Part shown: positions 1 through 6,409 of the stretch, piece by piece | How positions within the stretch are numbered: position 1 is the stretch's first letter | Layout of the letters: every line of letters begins with the position of its first letter | DNA from: Desulfamplus sp. | GTDB taxonomy: Bacteria > Desulfobacterota > Desulfobacteria > Desulfobacterales > Desulfobacteraceae | DNA: 9,959 bases | Direction: 5' to 3' | Assembly (NCBI GenBank): GCA_015232935.1 | Contig: JADFYT010000066.1 | Span: 1-9,959 of the forward strand | Made by a program: the position numbers and the translations under genes | The notes under the pieces: generated by a model | What the model was told of the DNA's origin: nothing | Seen by the model: the letters and a program-made list of their open reading frames with translations, nothing else | Database searches by the model: none

Positions 1-2493
1 GCAGACAATTTGAAGAGCCAGGGGGCAGAAACTCTGATCATGAATCAGGATATCCCGGGCAATCTTCTTGATTACAAGGCAATTCAGAAGATTGGACTGG
101 AACAGGGAGTTGACTATCTGGTATGGGGAACCCTTTTTGTCGCAGGAGGCCAGATCAGTATTGACGCAAAACTCTTTAATGTGATCACATCCGCACCGCC
201 GCTGCCATTTTCTGCAAGAGCCAGTGCAATTGAAAACCTTTTTTCTGCTGTCAATACTCTTAGCAAAGAGATGGGCGGTGCAATATTCAACAGACAACTT
301 GTTGCTAACATAGCTATCCGTGGCAATAAAAGAATTGAGTCTGATGCTGTTTTAAGGACGCTTACTGTAAGGCAGGGAGATATTTTCAGTGTTGATGCTG
401 TTTCCAAGGATCTCAAGAAGGTCTTTGCCATGGGATATTTTGAGGATGTCAGAGTGGAGGGCGAGCAAGCTGACAAAGGTGTAACCGTAATTTTTAATGT
501 TACGGAAAAACCAAGCGTCAGAAAGATCAGGTTCCAGGGTAATCGTGTGTATGAAAATAAAGAGATACAGGATGTGGTGCGAACAGGAACCGGATCCATT
601 CTCAATCTCTTCAAGATAAATGAGGATATTGAACGAATCAAGGCACTTTATACGGACAAGAATTACCATAACTGCGAGATTGCCTATACCGTCGAGATGC
701 TTGATAATAACCAGGCTGATATCACACTTGAGATCAAGGAGGGAAAAAAGCTCAAGATTGAGAAGATAGAAATGGACGGCAACAAGTTTTTCACCGACAA
801 GGCTTTAAGAAAGGTACTTAAAACCAATGAGAAGGGCTTTTTCTCATGGATAACCTCATCTGGTGAACTTAAACGCAATGAACTTGAGCAAGATGTTTAC
901 AGACTGGAATCGCACTATAAAGACAACGGTTTTATTGATGCAAAAATATCTGACCCTGAAGTTGAGTTTGGCAAGGAGAGCATTTCTGTTAAATTTAAAA
1001 TTCAGGAGGGAGAGCAGTTTAAACTTGGCACAATTCAGTTTGCAGGAGACCTGATAGTTCCTGAAGCGGATCTGCATAAAAAACTCACTATTAAAACCGG
1101 TGATCTTTATAGTCGGGAAAAACTCAGAACCAACGTATTTGCCATTACAGATATCTATTCAGACAAGGGTTTTGCCAATGCTGATATCTCTCCTGGTGTT
1201 GCAAAAAATGATGAAAAAAAGATAGTTGATGTAAAATTCAGTATAGAAAAAGGCTCTCCTGTATATCTTGAGAGGATTCTTATCAGCGGAAATACAAAAA
1301 CAAGAGACAAGGTTATCAGGCGTCAGCTTGAAGTCTATGAACAGGATCTGTACTCCATGTCAAAAATTCAGAAGAGCGTTAGAAACTTACGACGCATTGA
1401 TTATTTTGAGAACGTGGATATCAAGACTTCAAAAGGCAGCAGTGAGGACAAGCTTAACCTGAATGTTGACATTACAGAAAAAGCAACCGGAGCCTTCAGT
1501 TTCGGAGGTGGCTACAGCAGTGAAGACCAGCTTTTTGGCATGATATCCATTTCAGAGAGAAATCTGTTTGGCCGTGGTCAGATTGTCTCTACAAAGGCTG
1601 AGATTTCGGCCACATCAACCCGCTTTACCTTGAGTTTTACAGAACCCTGGCTCTTTGATATCCCGCTTTCTGCCGGTATTGACGCATATAACTGGGACAA
1701 GGAGTATGACTATTACGACAAGGACAGCAAAGGCGGGGCATTGCGTTTTGGTTACAAGATATTTGACTATACATCTGTGGGGCTAAGGTATGGTTATGAG
1801 GATTTTACCATTTCCAATGTGCAGCAATATGAAGATGAGAATACTGGTGAGATGCTTAATTATACAAATGTGAGTGCTGGCCATTACGTTACAAGCAGTG
1901 TTACAAGCTCTTTGAGATATGACTCAACAAACGCGGCCTTTAATCCCACAGAGGGTTCTGACAGCAATATCTCTGTAGAGTACGCAGGCGGCCTGCTTGG
2001 AGGAGAGATTGATTTTACCAAATATATTGCTGAAACAGGGTGGTATTATCCGCTTTTCTGGAAGTTTACAGGTTTTGTCCATGCCAAGACAGGATTTCTT
2101 GATGACAGATCCAAAGGTATTGAGATTGATTACGAGCGTTTTTACCTTGGAGGGATCAGTTCTGTGAGGGGTTATGACTGGCAGGATATAAACGCGACTC
2201 CGGAAGGAGAGAGCGAGCAGAGGGGTGGAGAAAAATTTATTCAGTTCAATGCCGAGGTTATTTTTCCTCTTATGGAAGATATAAATCTGTCAGGAGTCGT
2301 ATTTTATGATGCTGGAGATGCATATCTCAAAGATGAAAATATTACGTTAAATGATCTTTATTCCAGTTATGGCGGAGGATTTCGCTGGTATTCTCCATTA
2401 GGGCCAATAAGGATCGAGTATGGCAGAATTTTAAATGGCAACCAGTACAGCGACGGTGGAAGATGGGAGTTTTCCATGGGAGGTGCATTTTAA
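1..2493 (+). CDS. bamA: BamA, outer membrane protein assembly factor (5' partial)
   Basis: BamA is the central outer-membrane subunit that folds and inserts beta-barrel proteins. The reading frame is open from base 1, so the true start and signal peptide lie upstream; 830 residues are visible. Counting from the TTG at 10 as residue 1, residues 1-95 form an extension with a motif like YLVWGTL..GGQISIDAKL, resembling TolB-N/CsgG-type domains. Five POTRA domains follow at about 97-167, 168-246, 247-334, 335-415 and 416-490, several with the typical 'GN' turn (GNKRI, GNRVY, GNKFF, GNTKT). The 16-strand barrel domain spans about 491-827. It contains the SVRGY motif (718-722), equivalent to the VRGF loop-6 motif, and ends in an aromatic beta-signal finishing GGAF. 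The gene is followed 165 nt later by ompH, the usual neighbour. The family call is secure; the role of the N-terminal extension is inferred. Confidence 0.96.
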   Translation, partial: ADNLKSQGAETLIMNQDIPGNLLDYKAIQKIGLEQGVDYLVWGTLFVAGGQISIDAKLFNVITSAPPLPFSARASAIENLFSAVNTLSKEMGGAIFNRQLVANIAIRGNKRIESDAVLRTLTVRQGDIFSVDAVSKDLKKVFAMGYFEDVRVEGEQADKGVTVIFNVTEKPSVRKIRFQGNRVYENKEIQDVVRTGTGSILNLFKINEDIERIKALYTDKNYHNCEIAYTVEMLDNNQADITLEIKEGKKLKIEKIEMDGNKFFTDKALRKVLKTNEKGFFSWITSSGELKRNELEQDVYRLESHYKDNGFIDAKISDPEVEFGKESISVKFKIQEGEQFKLGTIQFAGDLIVPEADLHKKLTIKTGDLYSREKLRTNVFAITDIYSDKGFANADISPGVAKNDEKKIVDVKFSIEKGSPVYLERILISGNTKTRDKVIRRQLEVYEQDLYSMSKIQKSVRNLRRIDYFENVDIKTSKGSSEDKLNLNVDITEKATGAFSFGGGYSSEDQLFGMISISERNLFGRGQIVSTKAEISATSTRFTLSFTEPWLFDIPLSAGIDAYNWDKEYDYYDKDSKGGALRFGYKIFDYTSVGLRYGYEDFTISNVQQYEDENTGEMLNYTNVSAGHYVTSSVTSSLRYDSTNAAFNPTEGSDSNISVEYAGGLLGGEIDFTKYIAETGWYYPLFWKFTGFVHAKTGFLDDRSKGIEIDYERFYLGGISSVRGYDWQDINATPEGESEQRGGEKFIQFNAEVIFPLMEDINLSGVVFYDAGDAYLKDENITLNDLYSSYGGGFRWYSPLGPIRIEYGRILNGNQYSDGGRWEFSMGGAF

Positions 2494-2646
2494 AACCCTG
2501 GGGTTGATATGGGTTTACAAGATCACATTATATAAAAAAAACTCAGAGTTAGAACTTTTTACGCGATTTGAAATTTTGAAAATATAGTTTTACAGAGGAC
2601 TTTTTATAAGATCATTGAGTCAAGTCCATCAAGTTTAATAATAAAT

Positions 2647-2650
2647 GGAG
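2647..2650 (+). promoter_or_regulatory. Ribosome binding site deciding the ompH start
   Basis: A GGAG lies only 2 nt before an ATG at 2653 but 8 nt before a second in-frame ATG at 2659. The spacing favours 2659, which also gives the typical signal-peptide opening MKKS. Confidence 0.6.
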
Positions 2651-2658
2651 ATATGGAA

Positions 2659-3210
2659 ATGAAAAAATCAGTTGTGTTTTTTGCAGCTTTTGCTGTCTGT
2701 TTGATAGGTTGTATAACTGCTACAGGTTTTGTCACTGTTTCCAGTGCAGCCAGTACAGTTAAAATCGGAGTTGTTGATTTCCAGAAGATACTTACTTCAT
2801 CCAACCAGGGTAAACGTGCAACCGATGAGTTGAACAAAAAAGGTAAAGGCATGGAGGATGACATGAAAGCCAAGGAAGCTGAACTGCTTGACCTTCAGAA
2901 AAAATTTGAGAAAGACTCACTTGTAATGAGTAAAGAGAAGAAAGAGGAAAAACAGAAAGAACTTAGAACCAAGTTTAATGAATTCAAGACCCTGAGGGCA
3001 GAATATATGAGAGATTTCAAGGAGATGCAGGCAGAACACTTTAATAAGATTCGCGGTGTTGTAATGGATGTGACTTCTGAATTGGGGAAAAAAGAGGGAT
3101 TTACAATGATTATCGAAAAAAATGAGGGCGGTATAATGTATTTTGATGGCACCCTTGATATTACTGATAAGGTAATCAGCGAATACAACAAAAAACCTGC
3201 TGCTAAATAA
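2659..3210 (+). CDS. ompH: OmpH/Skp-family periplasmic chaperone
   Basis: Skp/OmpH proteins are trimeric periplasmic chaperones that hold unfolded outer-membrane proteins for BamA. This one has 183 residues from the ATG at 2659 (185 from the ATG at 2653), a usual length. Residues 1-31 look like a signal peptide: MKKS, a long hydrophobic stretch, then SSAA as a possible signal peptidase I site. The mature protein starts near the conserved strand KIGVVDFQKIL (35-45). A charged Lys/Glu-rich coiled-coil arm runs about 50-130, and the closing beta strands (FTMIIEKNEGGIMYF, about 148-162) complete the small body domain. An LIGC tetrapeptide (15-18) also matches a lipobox, so lipidation cannot be excluded. 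The gene sits between bamA and lpxD, the standard arrangement. No convincing promoter was identified in the 165-nt gap after bamA. Confidence 0.9.
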   Translation: MKKSVVFFAAFAVCLIGCITATGFVTVSSAASTVKIGVVDFQKILTSSNQGKRATDELNKKGKGMEDDMKAKEAELLDLQKKFEKDSLVMSKEKKEEKQKELRTKFNEFKTLRAEYMRDFKEMQAEHFNKIRGVVMDVTSELGKKEGFTMIIEKNEGGIMYFDGTLDITDKVISEYNKKPAAK

Positions 3211-3231
3211 CAAAATCATTGATAATTTATT

Positions 3232-4656
3232 ATGAAAAATAACAGCAACCTGAAACTGACTCTTAAAGAAATAGCTAAGAAGATTGATGGTAAGGTTATA
3301 GGAGATGAGACTCTTGAAGTGCATGGAGTCTCATCTTTTTATGATGCCGGATCAGACGAGATCACATTTGCTTCAGACGGCAGGTTTCTAAAGGCGTTGA
3401 ACAAGACCAGGGCTTGTGCGGTTATCGTTCCGGAAGACTTTGAGCATGAAATAGACCATCATGAAATAGATCATCACGAAATAGACCATCACGAATTAGA
3501 GCATCACGAAATAGACCATCACGAATTAGAGCATCACAAATTAGATCATAAAGAAGTCGGTCATAAAGAAGAAGTGATATGTAAAACAGCCGCAGAGGCT
3601 TGTGTAAAACATCCCTCTGATGACTCTTTTGCCGCTTCTCCTGTTTCCGTCGCATTGATAAAAACCCGAAATCCAAAACGCAAATTTTTTAGAATTCTCG
3701 CCTTTTTTCACCCCGCAAAGATACCTGACAGAACAATCGCCAAAGGAAGTGTGACAGGCAGCAACTTTGTACAGGGATGCGATATCACAATCGGGCATCA
3801 TGTTACTACAGGAGATAACGTCAGAATCGGGGACAGAGTTCATATAATGCATGGAGTCTATATTGGAGATGATGTAGTTATCGGGAATGACAGTATTATA
3901 AAACCTAATGTCACCATTATGGAACGTACCATAATAGGCTCACGGGTTATTATCCACTCCGGTACAGTTATTGGCAGTGACGGGTTTGGATTTACTCAGG
4001 AGGTTATGGAAGATATCCCTGACAAAAGTACTCAGGGTGATATTTCCCATCAGGAAAGCGGTACGAAAATACCTCCTCATACAGCAAACCACGAAAAGAT
4101 TCCCAATAGAACAAACCATGAAAATATTCTCAATAGAGTAAATCATGAAAAGGTCCCTCATACAGCAAACCATGAAGAGATCCCCGGTAAAGGAGTTCAT
4201 GAAAAGATTGTGCACGCGGGATTTGTCCAGATTGATGATGATGTTGAAATCGGGGCCTGCAATACTATTGACAGGGGAACCTTTGGCAGAACATGGATAG
4301 GTAAGGGTGTCAAGACAGACAATCTTGTCCATATCGCTCATAATGTTGTCATAGGAGAGCACTCCCTGATTGTCGCTCAGGTCGGGATTGCCGGAAGCAG
4401 CACTATCGGAAAAAGAGTGATTCTGGCTGGAAAGGCAGGAGTATCAGGACATCTTACCGTAGGTGATGGTGCTATTGTCGGACCCGGTGCCGGTGTTTTA
4501 AGCGATGTTAAACCAGGAGATATTGTCTCGGGAATTCCAGGAATGCCCCATAAGCTATGGCTGAAGGTAGCATCAATATTACCTAAGCTCCCTGAAATAC
4601 GAAAAAAAATTCTCTCTCTTGAAAGAGATCAGAAAAAAAACAGTGAATTCAAATAG
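3232..4656 (+). CDS. lpxD: LpxD, UDP-3-O-acylglucosamine N-acyltransferase with two repeat insertions
   Basis: LpxD transfers a 3-hydroxyacyl chain from acyl-ACP to the 2-amino group of UDP-3-O-acylglucosamine, the third step of lipid A synthesis. At 474 residues it is about 133 longer than the E. coli enzyme (341). Residues 1-70 and about 138-160 make up the N-terminal uridine-binding domain (TLKEIAKKIDG, GVSSF, EITFA, then NPKRKFFRILAFFHP). The hexapeptide-repeat left-handed beta-helix runs about 165-435. The IAHN histidine H370 matches E. coli catalytic His239 and H407 (SGH) matches His276, both at an offset of 131. The extra length comes from a His-rich insertion at about 71-135 and a second at about 258-328, each containing tandem repeats. 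The C-terminal SGIPGMPHKLW is typical. No Shine-Dalgarno sequence is visible in the 21-nt gap after ompH, so coupling to upstream translation is possible. The frame is intact and the core residues are present, so I expect an active enzyme. Confidence 0.95.
   Translation: MKNNSNLKLTLKEIAKKIDGKVIGDETLEVHGVSSFYDAGSDEITFASDGRFLKALNKTRACAVIVPEDFEHEIDHHEIDHHEIDHHELEHHEIDHHELEHHKLDHKEVGHKEEVICKTAAEACVKHPSDDSFAASPVSVALIKTRNPKRKFFRILAFFHPAKIPDRTIAKGSVTGSNFVQGCDITIGHHVTTGDNVRIGDRVHIMHGVYIGDDVVIGNDSIIKPNVTIMERTIIGSRVIIHSGTVIGSDGFGFTQEVMEDIPDKSTQGDISHQESGTKIPPHTANHEKIPNRTNHENILNRVNHEKVPHTANHEEIPGKGVHEKIVHAGFVQIDDDVEIGACNTIDRGTFGRTWIGKGVKTDNLVHIAHNVVIGEHSLIVAQVGIAGSSTIGKRVILAGKAGVSGHLTVGDGAIVGPGAGVLSDVKPGDIVSGIPGMPHKLWLKVASILPKLPEIRKKILSLERDQKKNSEFK
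3445..3564 (+). repeat. 15-bp tandem repeat, 8 units, inside lpxD
   Basis: Eight in-frame 15-bp units encode pentapeptides HEIDH, HEIDH, HEIDH, HELEH, HEIDH, HELEH, HKLDH and KEVGH (LpxD residues 72-111). Units 3-4 and 5-6 form two identical 30-bp blocks (3475-3504 and 3505-3534), which points to recent duplication. The array lies at the end of the N-terminal domain, where ordinary LpxD proteins have a short loop. The encoded segment is almost entirely His plus acidic residues. Confidence 0.95.
4087..4221 (+). repeat. 27-bp degenerate tandem repeat, about 5 units, inside lpxD
   Basis: Five in-frame 27-bp units encode nonapeptides NHEKIPNRT, NHENILNRV, NHEKVPHTA, NHEEIPGKG and VHEKIVHAG (LpxD residues 286-330). 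The His-Glu pair is invariant. A higher-order 81-bp period is also visible: 4075-4104 and 4156-4185 match at 27 of 30 bases, with three transitions. The array replaces the short loop between the DGFGF motif and the next beta-helix coil. The last unit merges into conserved LpxD sequence. Confidence 0.85.
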
Positions 4657-4696
4657 AGAGCCTGGCCACAGGGCGGCAATCCGTTTAACAAAAATC

Positions 4697-4703
4697 AAGG
4701 AAG
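4697..4703 (+). promoter_or_regulatory. Ribosome binding site of lpxA
   Basis: AAGGAAG lies 10 nt before the lpxA ATG at 4714, supporting that start. It contrasts with lpxD and lpxB, which show no such site. Confidence 0.6.
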
Positions 4704-4713
4704 TAAAAAAAAT

Positions 4714-5484
4714 ATGATTCATCCCACAGCAATAATTGATCCAGGTGCTGAAATAGAATCCAATGTCTCCATAGGCCCCTACGCTATAATAAAAAAAGAT
4801 GTTCATATAGGTTCTGGTACTGAAATAGGCCCTTACACCACCATTGACCAGTATGTGACTGTAGGCCAAAATTGCAAGATTTTCCAGTATGCATCCATAG
4901 GAGCAGCACCACAGGATCTTAAATATCATGGAGAAAAAACTTTTTTGACAATAGGCAGGGGAACTATTATTCGTGAGTTTGTCACCATAAACAGAGGTAC
5001 AGAAGTTGGCGGTGGATATACAGAAGTAGGAGAGGAGAACTATCTTATGGCCTACACCCATATTGCTCATGACTGCAAAACAGGCAAACGGGTGATTCTT
5101 GCCAACAACGCGACTCTGGGAGGACATATTGAGCTTGGTGATAATGTTACAGTAGGTGGTCTTGTAGCCATTCATCAGTTTGTAAAAATCGGGGATTTTG
5201 CTTATATTGGAGGAAAATCAGCCATTGTAAAAGATATTCCTCCGTATGTTATCGCAGCCGGCGACAGAGCCACGCTCCATGGACTCAACAATGTCGGGCT
5301 GGACAGACACAATTTTTCCAAAGCCACCATTGCAAATCTGAAAAAAGCCTACAGGATTGTGTTCAGAATCGGTCTTACGGTAAAACAGGCATCAGAAAGG
5401 GTCAGAGCCGAGGTGGAGCAGATTCCGGAAGTTGTTAATTTCATGAACTTTATTGAAAAATCGACTCGTGGAATCACCAGATGA
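4714..5484 (+). CDS. lpxA: LpxA, UDP-GlcNAc O-acyltransferase
   Basis: LpxA catalyses the first, reversible step of lipid A synthesis: 3-O-acylation of UDP-GlcNAc from 3-hydroxyacyl-ACP in the cytoplasm. It has 256 residues, close to E. coli LpxA (262). The N-terminal two thirds is a hexapeptide-repeat beta-helix beginning IHPTAIIDPGAEI. The catalytic base is H119 in IAHDC (E. coli His125); H116, H138 (GGH) and H154 (IHQF) are also kept. G167 in YIGGKSA aligns with E. coli Gly173, the acyl 'hydrocarbon ruler' residue, suggesting a C14-type acyl chain rather than the C10 chain seen when Met is there. The helical C-terminal domain ends STRGITR, as in typical LpxA. It starts 57 nt after lpxD with no fabZ between them, and its stop overlaps the lpxI start. 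Confidence 0.97.
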   Translation: MIHPTAIIDPGAEIESNVSIGPYAIIKKDVHIGSGTEIGPYTTIDQYVTVGQNCKIFQYASIGAAPQDLKYHGEKTFLTIGRGTIIREFVTINRGTEVGGGYTEVGEENYLMAYTHIAHDCKTGKRVILANNATLGGHIELGDNVTVGGLVAIHQFVKIGDFAYIGGKSAIVKDIPPYVIAAGDRATLHGLNNVGLDRHNFSKATIANLKKAYRIVFRIGLTVKQASERVRAEVEQIPEVVNFMNFIEKSTRGITR

Positions 5485-6302
5485 AACAGATTGGACTCAT
5501 TGCAGGAGGAGGTCAGTTTCCCATTCTGTTTGCAAAAAAAGCTGCTGAAAAAGGATACTGTGTCTGTGCGGCCGCGTATATCAAGGAGGCTTCACGCGAA
5601 CTTGAAAAATATGTTGATCAAATTGAATGGCTCCATTTAGGACAGGTTGGCAGGCTTCTCAAGTTTTTCAGAAGACATGGTGTCACAGAAACTGTAATGA
5701 TGGGAAGTGTAAGAAAAACAAAAATTTTTACAGACATCAGACCTGATTTCAAGGCTATTGCCTTTATTGCCACCAAAGGTCATACACACGACGATTCAAT
5801 TTTGAGTTCATTTGCCGATCTTCTTGAAAAAGAAGGAATTTCTGTCAGCCCTTCTACATTGTTGCTGCCCGAGTTGATATCTCCAAAAGGGTGCTGGACA
5901 CGTAAAAAACCGGATAATGCGGAACTTAAGGACATTCAAACAGGGTGGAAAATCGCACGAGAGATCGGTAAACTTGATATTGGTCAATGTGTGGTGCTTT
6001 CCAACGGCACGGTTCTGGCTGTTGAGGCAGCCGATGGCACAGACGCCACGATAAAACGCGGAGCGTCTCTGGCAGACAGGAAGGCTGTGGTTGTAAAACT
6101 CTCAAAACCTCAGCAGGATTTAAGATTTGATCTTCCCTCAACCGGTGTAGAAACCATAAGGATTATGGCACAATACGGTGCTTCGGTTCTGGTTCTTGAG
6201 GCTGATAAAAGTATAACATTCGATCGTGAAAAGATGATTATCCTGGCAGATACCCACGGTATCTCTGTTAATGCCATGCATGATGACGATTTTGTGTTTT
6301 AA
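5481..6302 (+). CDS. lpxI: LpxI, UDP-2,3-diacylglucosamine diphosphatase (DUF1009)
   Basis: LpxI hydrolyses UDP-2,3-diacylglucosamine to lipid X plus UMP, replacing the unrelated LpxH used by E. coli. It has 273 residues, a normal length. The N-terminal domain opens with IGLIAGGGQFPI (4-15), a Rossmann-like phosphate loop region, followed by MMGSVRKTKIF (73-83). The C-terminal DUF1009 hallmark region has VVLSNGTVLAVEAADGTD (171-188), then KLSKPQQDLRFDLPSTG (206-222) and T225. Asp residues in the RFD motif and in ITFDRE are candidates for the catalytic Asp described in the Caulobacter enzyme; I cannot assign it without an alignment. The ATG at 5481 overlaps the lpxA stop in an ATGA arrangement, implying translational coupling. 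Confidence 0.95.
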   Translation: MKQIGLIAGGGQFPILFAKKAAEKGYCVCAAAYIKEASRELEKYVDQIEWLHLGQVGRLLKFFRRHGVTETVMMGSVRKTKIFTDIRPDFKAIAFIATKGHTHDDSILSSFADLLEKEGISVSPSTLLLPELISPKGCWTRKKPDNAELKDIQTGWKIAREIGKLDIGQCVVLSNGTVLAVEAADGTDATIKRGASLADRKAVVVKLSKPQQDLRFDLPSTGVETIRIMAQYGASVLVLEADKSITFDREKMIILADTHGISVNAMHDDDFVF

Positions 6303-6409
6303 TGATCGTTAAAACAATAGACCTGCTGCATAGTTCGTGTTTCATCCATTTTGAATAAAATCCTTTTGAACAACTGTGCTCCTGAACAAGAACATAAACT
6401 GTTAATCCT

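Noticed and set aside
2552..2582. Sigma-E-like promoter before ompH (GAACTT with a downstream TTTTGA)
   Set aside because: The -35 resemblance is partial and the -10 does not match well. In AT-rich intergenic DNA such matches are expected by chance.
3445..3564. CRISPR-like array reading of the lpxD repeats
   Set aside because: The units are contiguous without spacers and keep the LpxD reading frame, so this is a coding tandem repeat.
3422..3676. Minus-strand open frame across the lpxD pentapeptide array
   Set aside because: A 15-bp repeat without stops keeps shadow frames open. The plus-strand frame belongs to LpxD, with conserved sequence on both sides.
6322..6330. CCTGCTGCA shared with the arm of the 9115-9148 inverted repeat
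   Set aside because: A single 9-mer with a similar upstream AATAGAC is too short to claim a dispersed element, and there is no partner arm at this site.
6302..6358. 18-codon ORF (MIVKTIDLLH...) whose ATG overlaps the lpxI stop
   Set aside because: It is very short, has no ribosome binding site and matches no family. It might be a remnant of an oxidoreductase gene sometimes found between lpxI and lpxB, but nothing in the sequence supports that.
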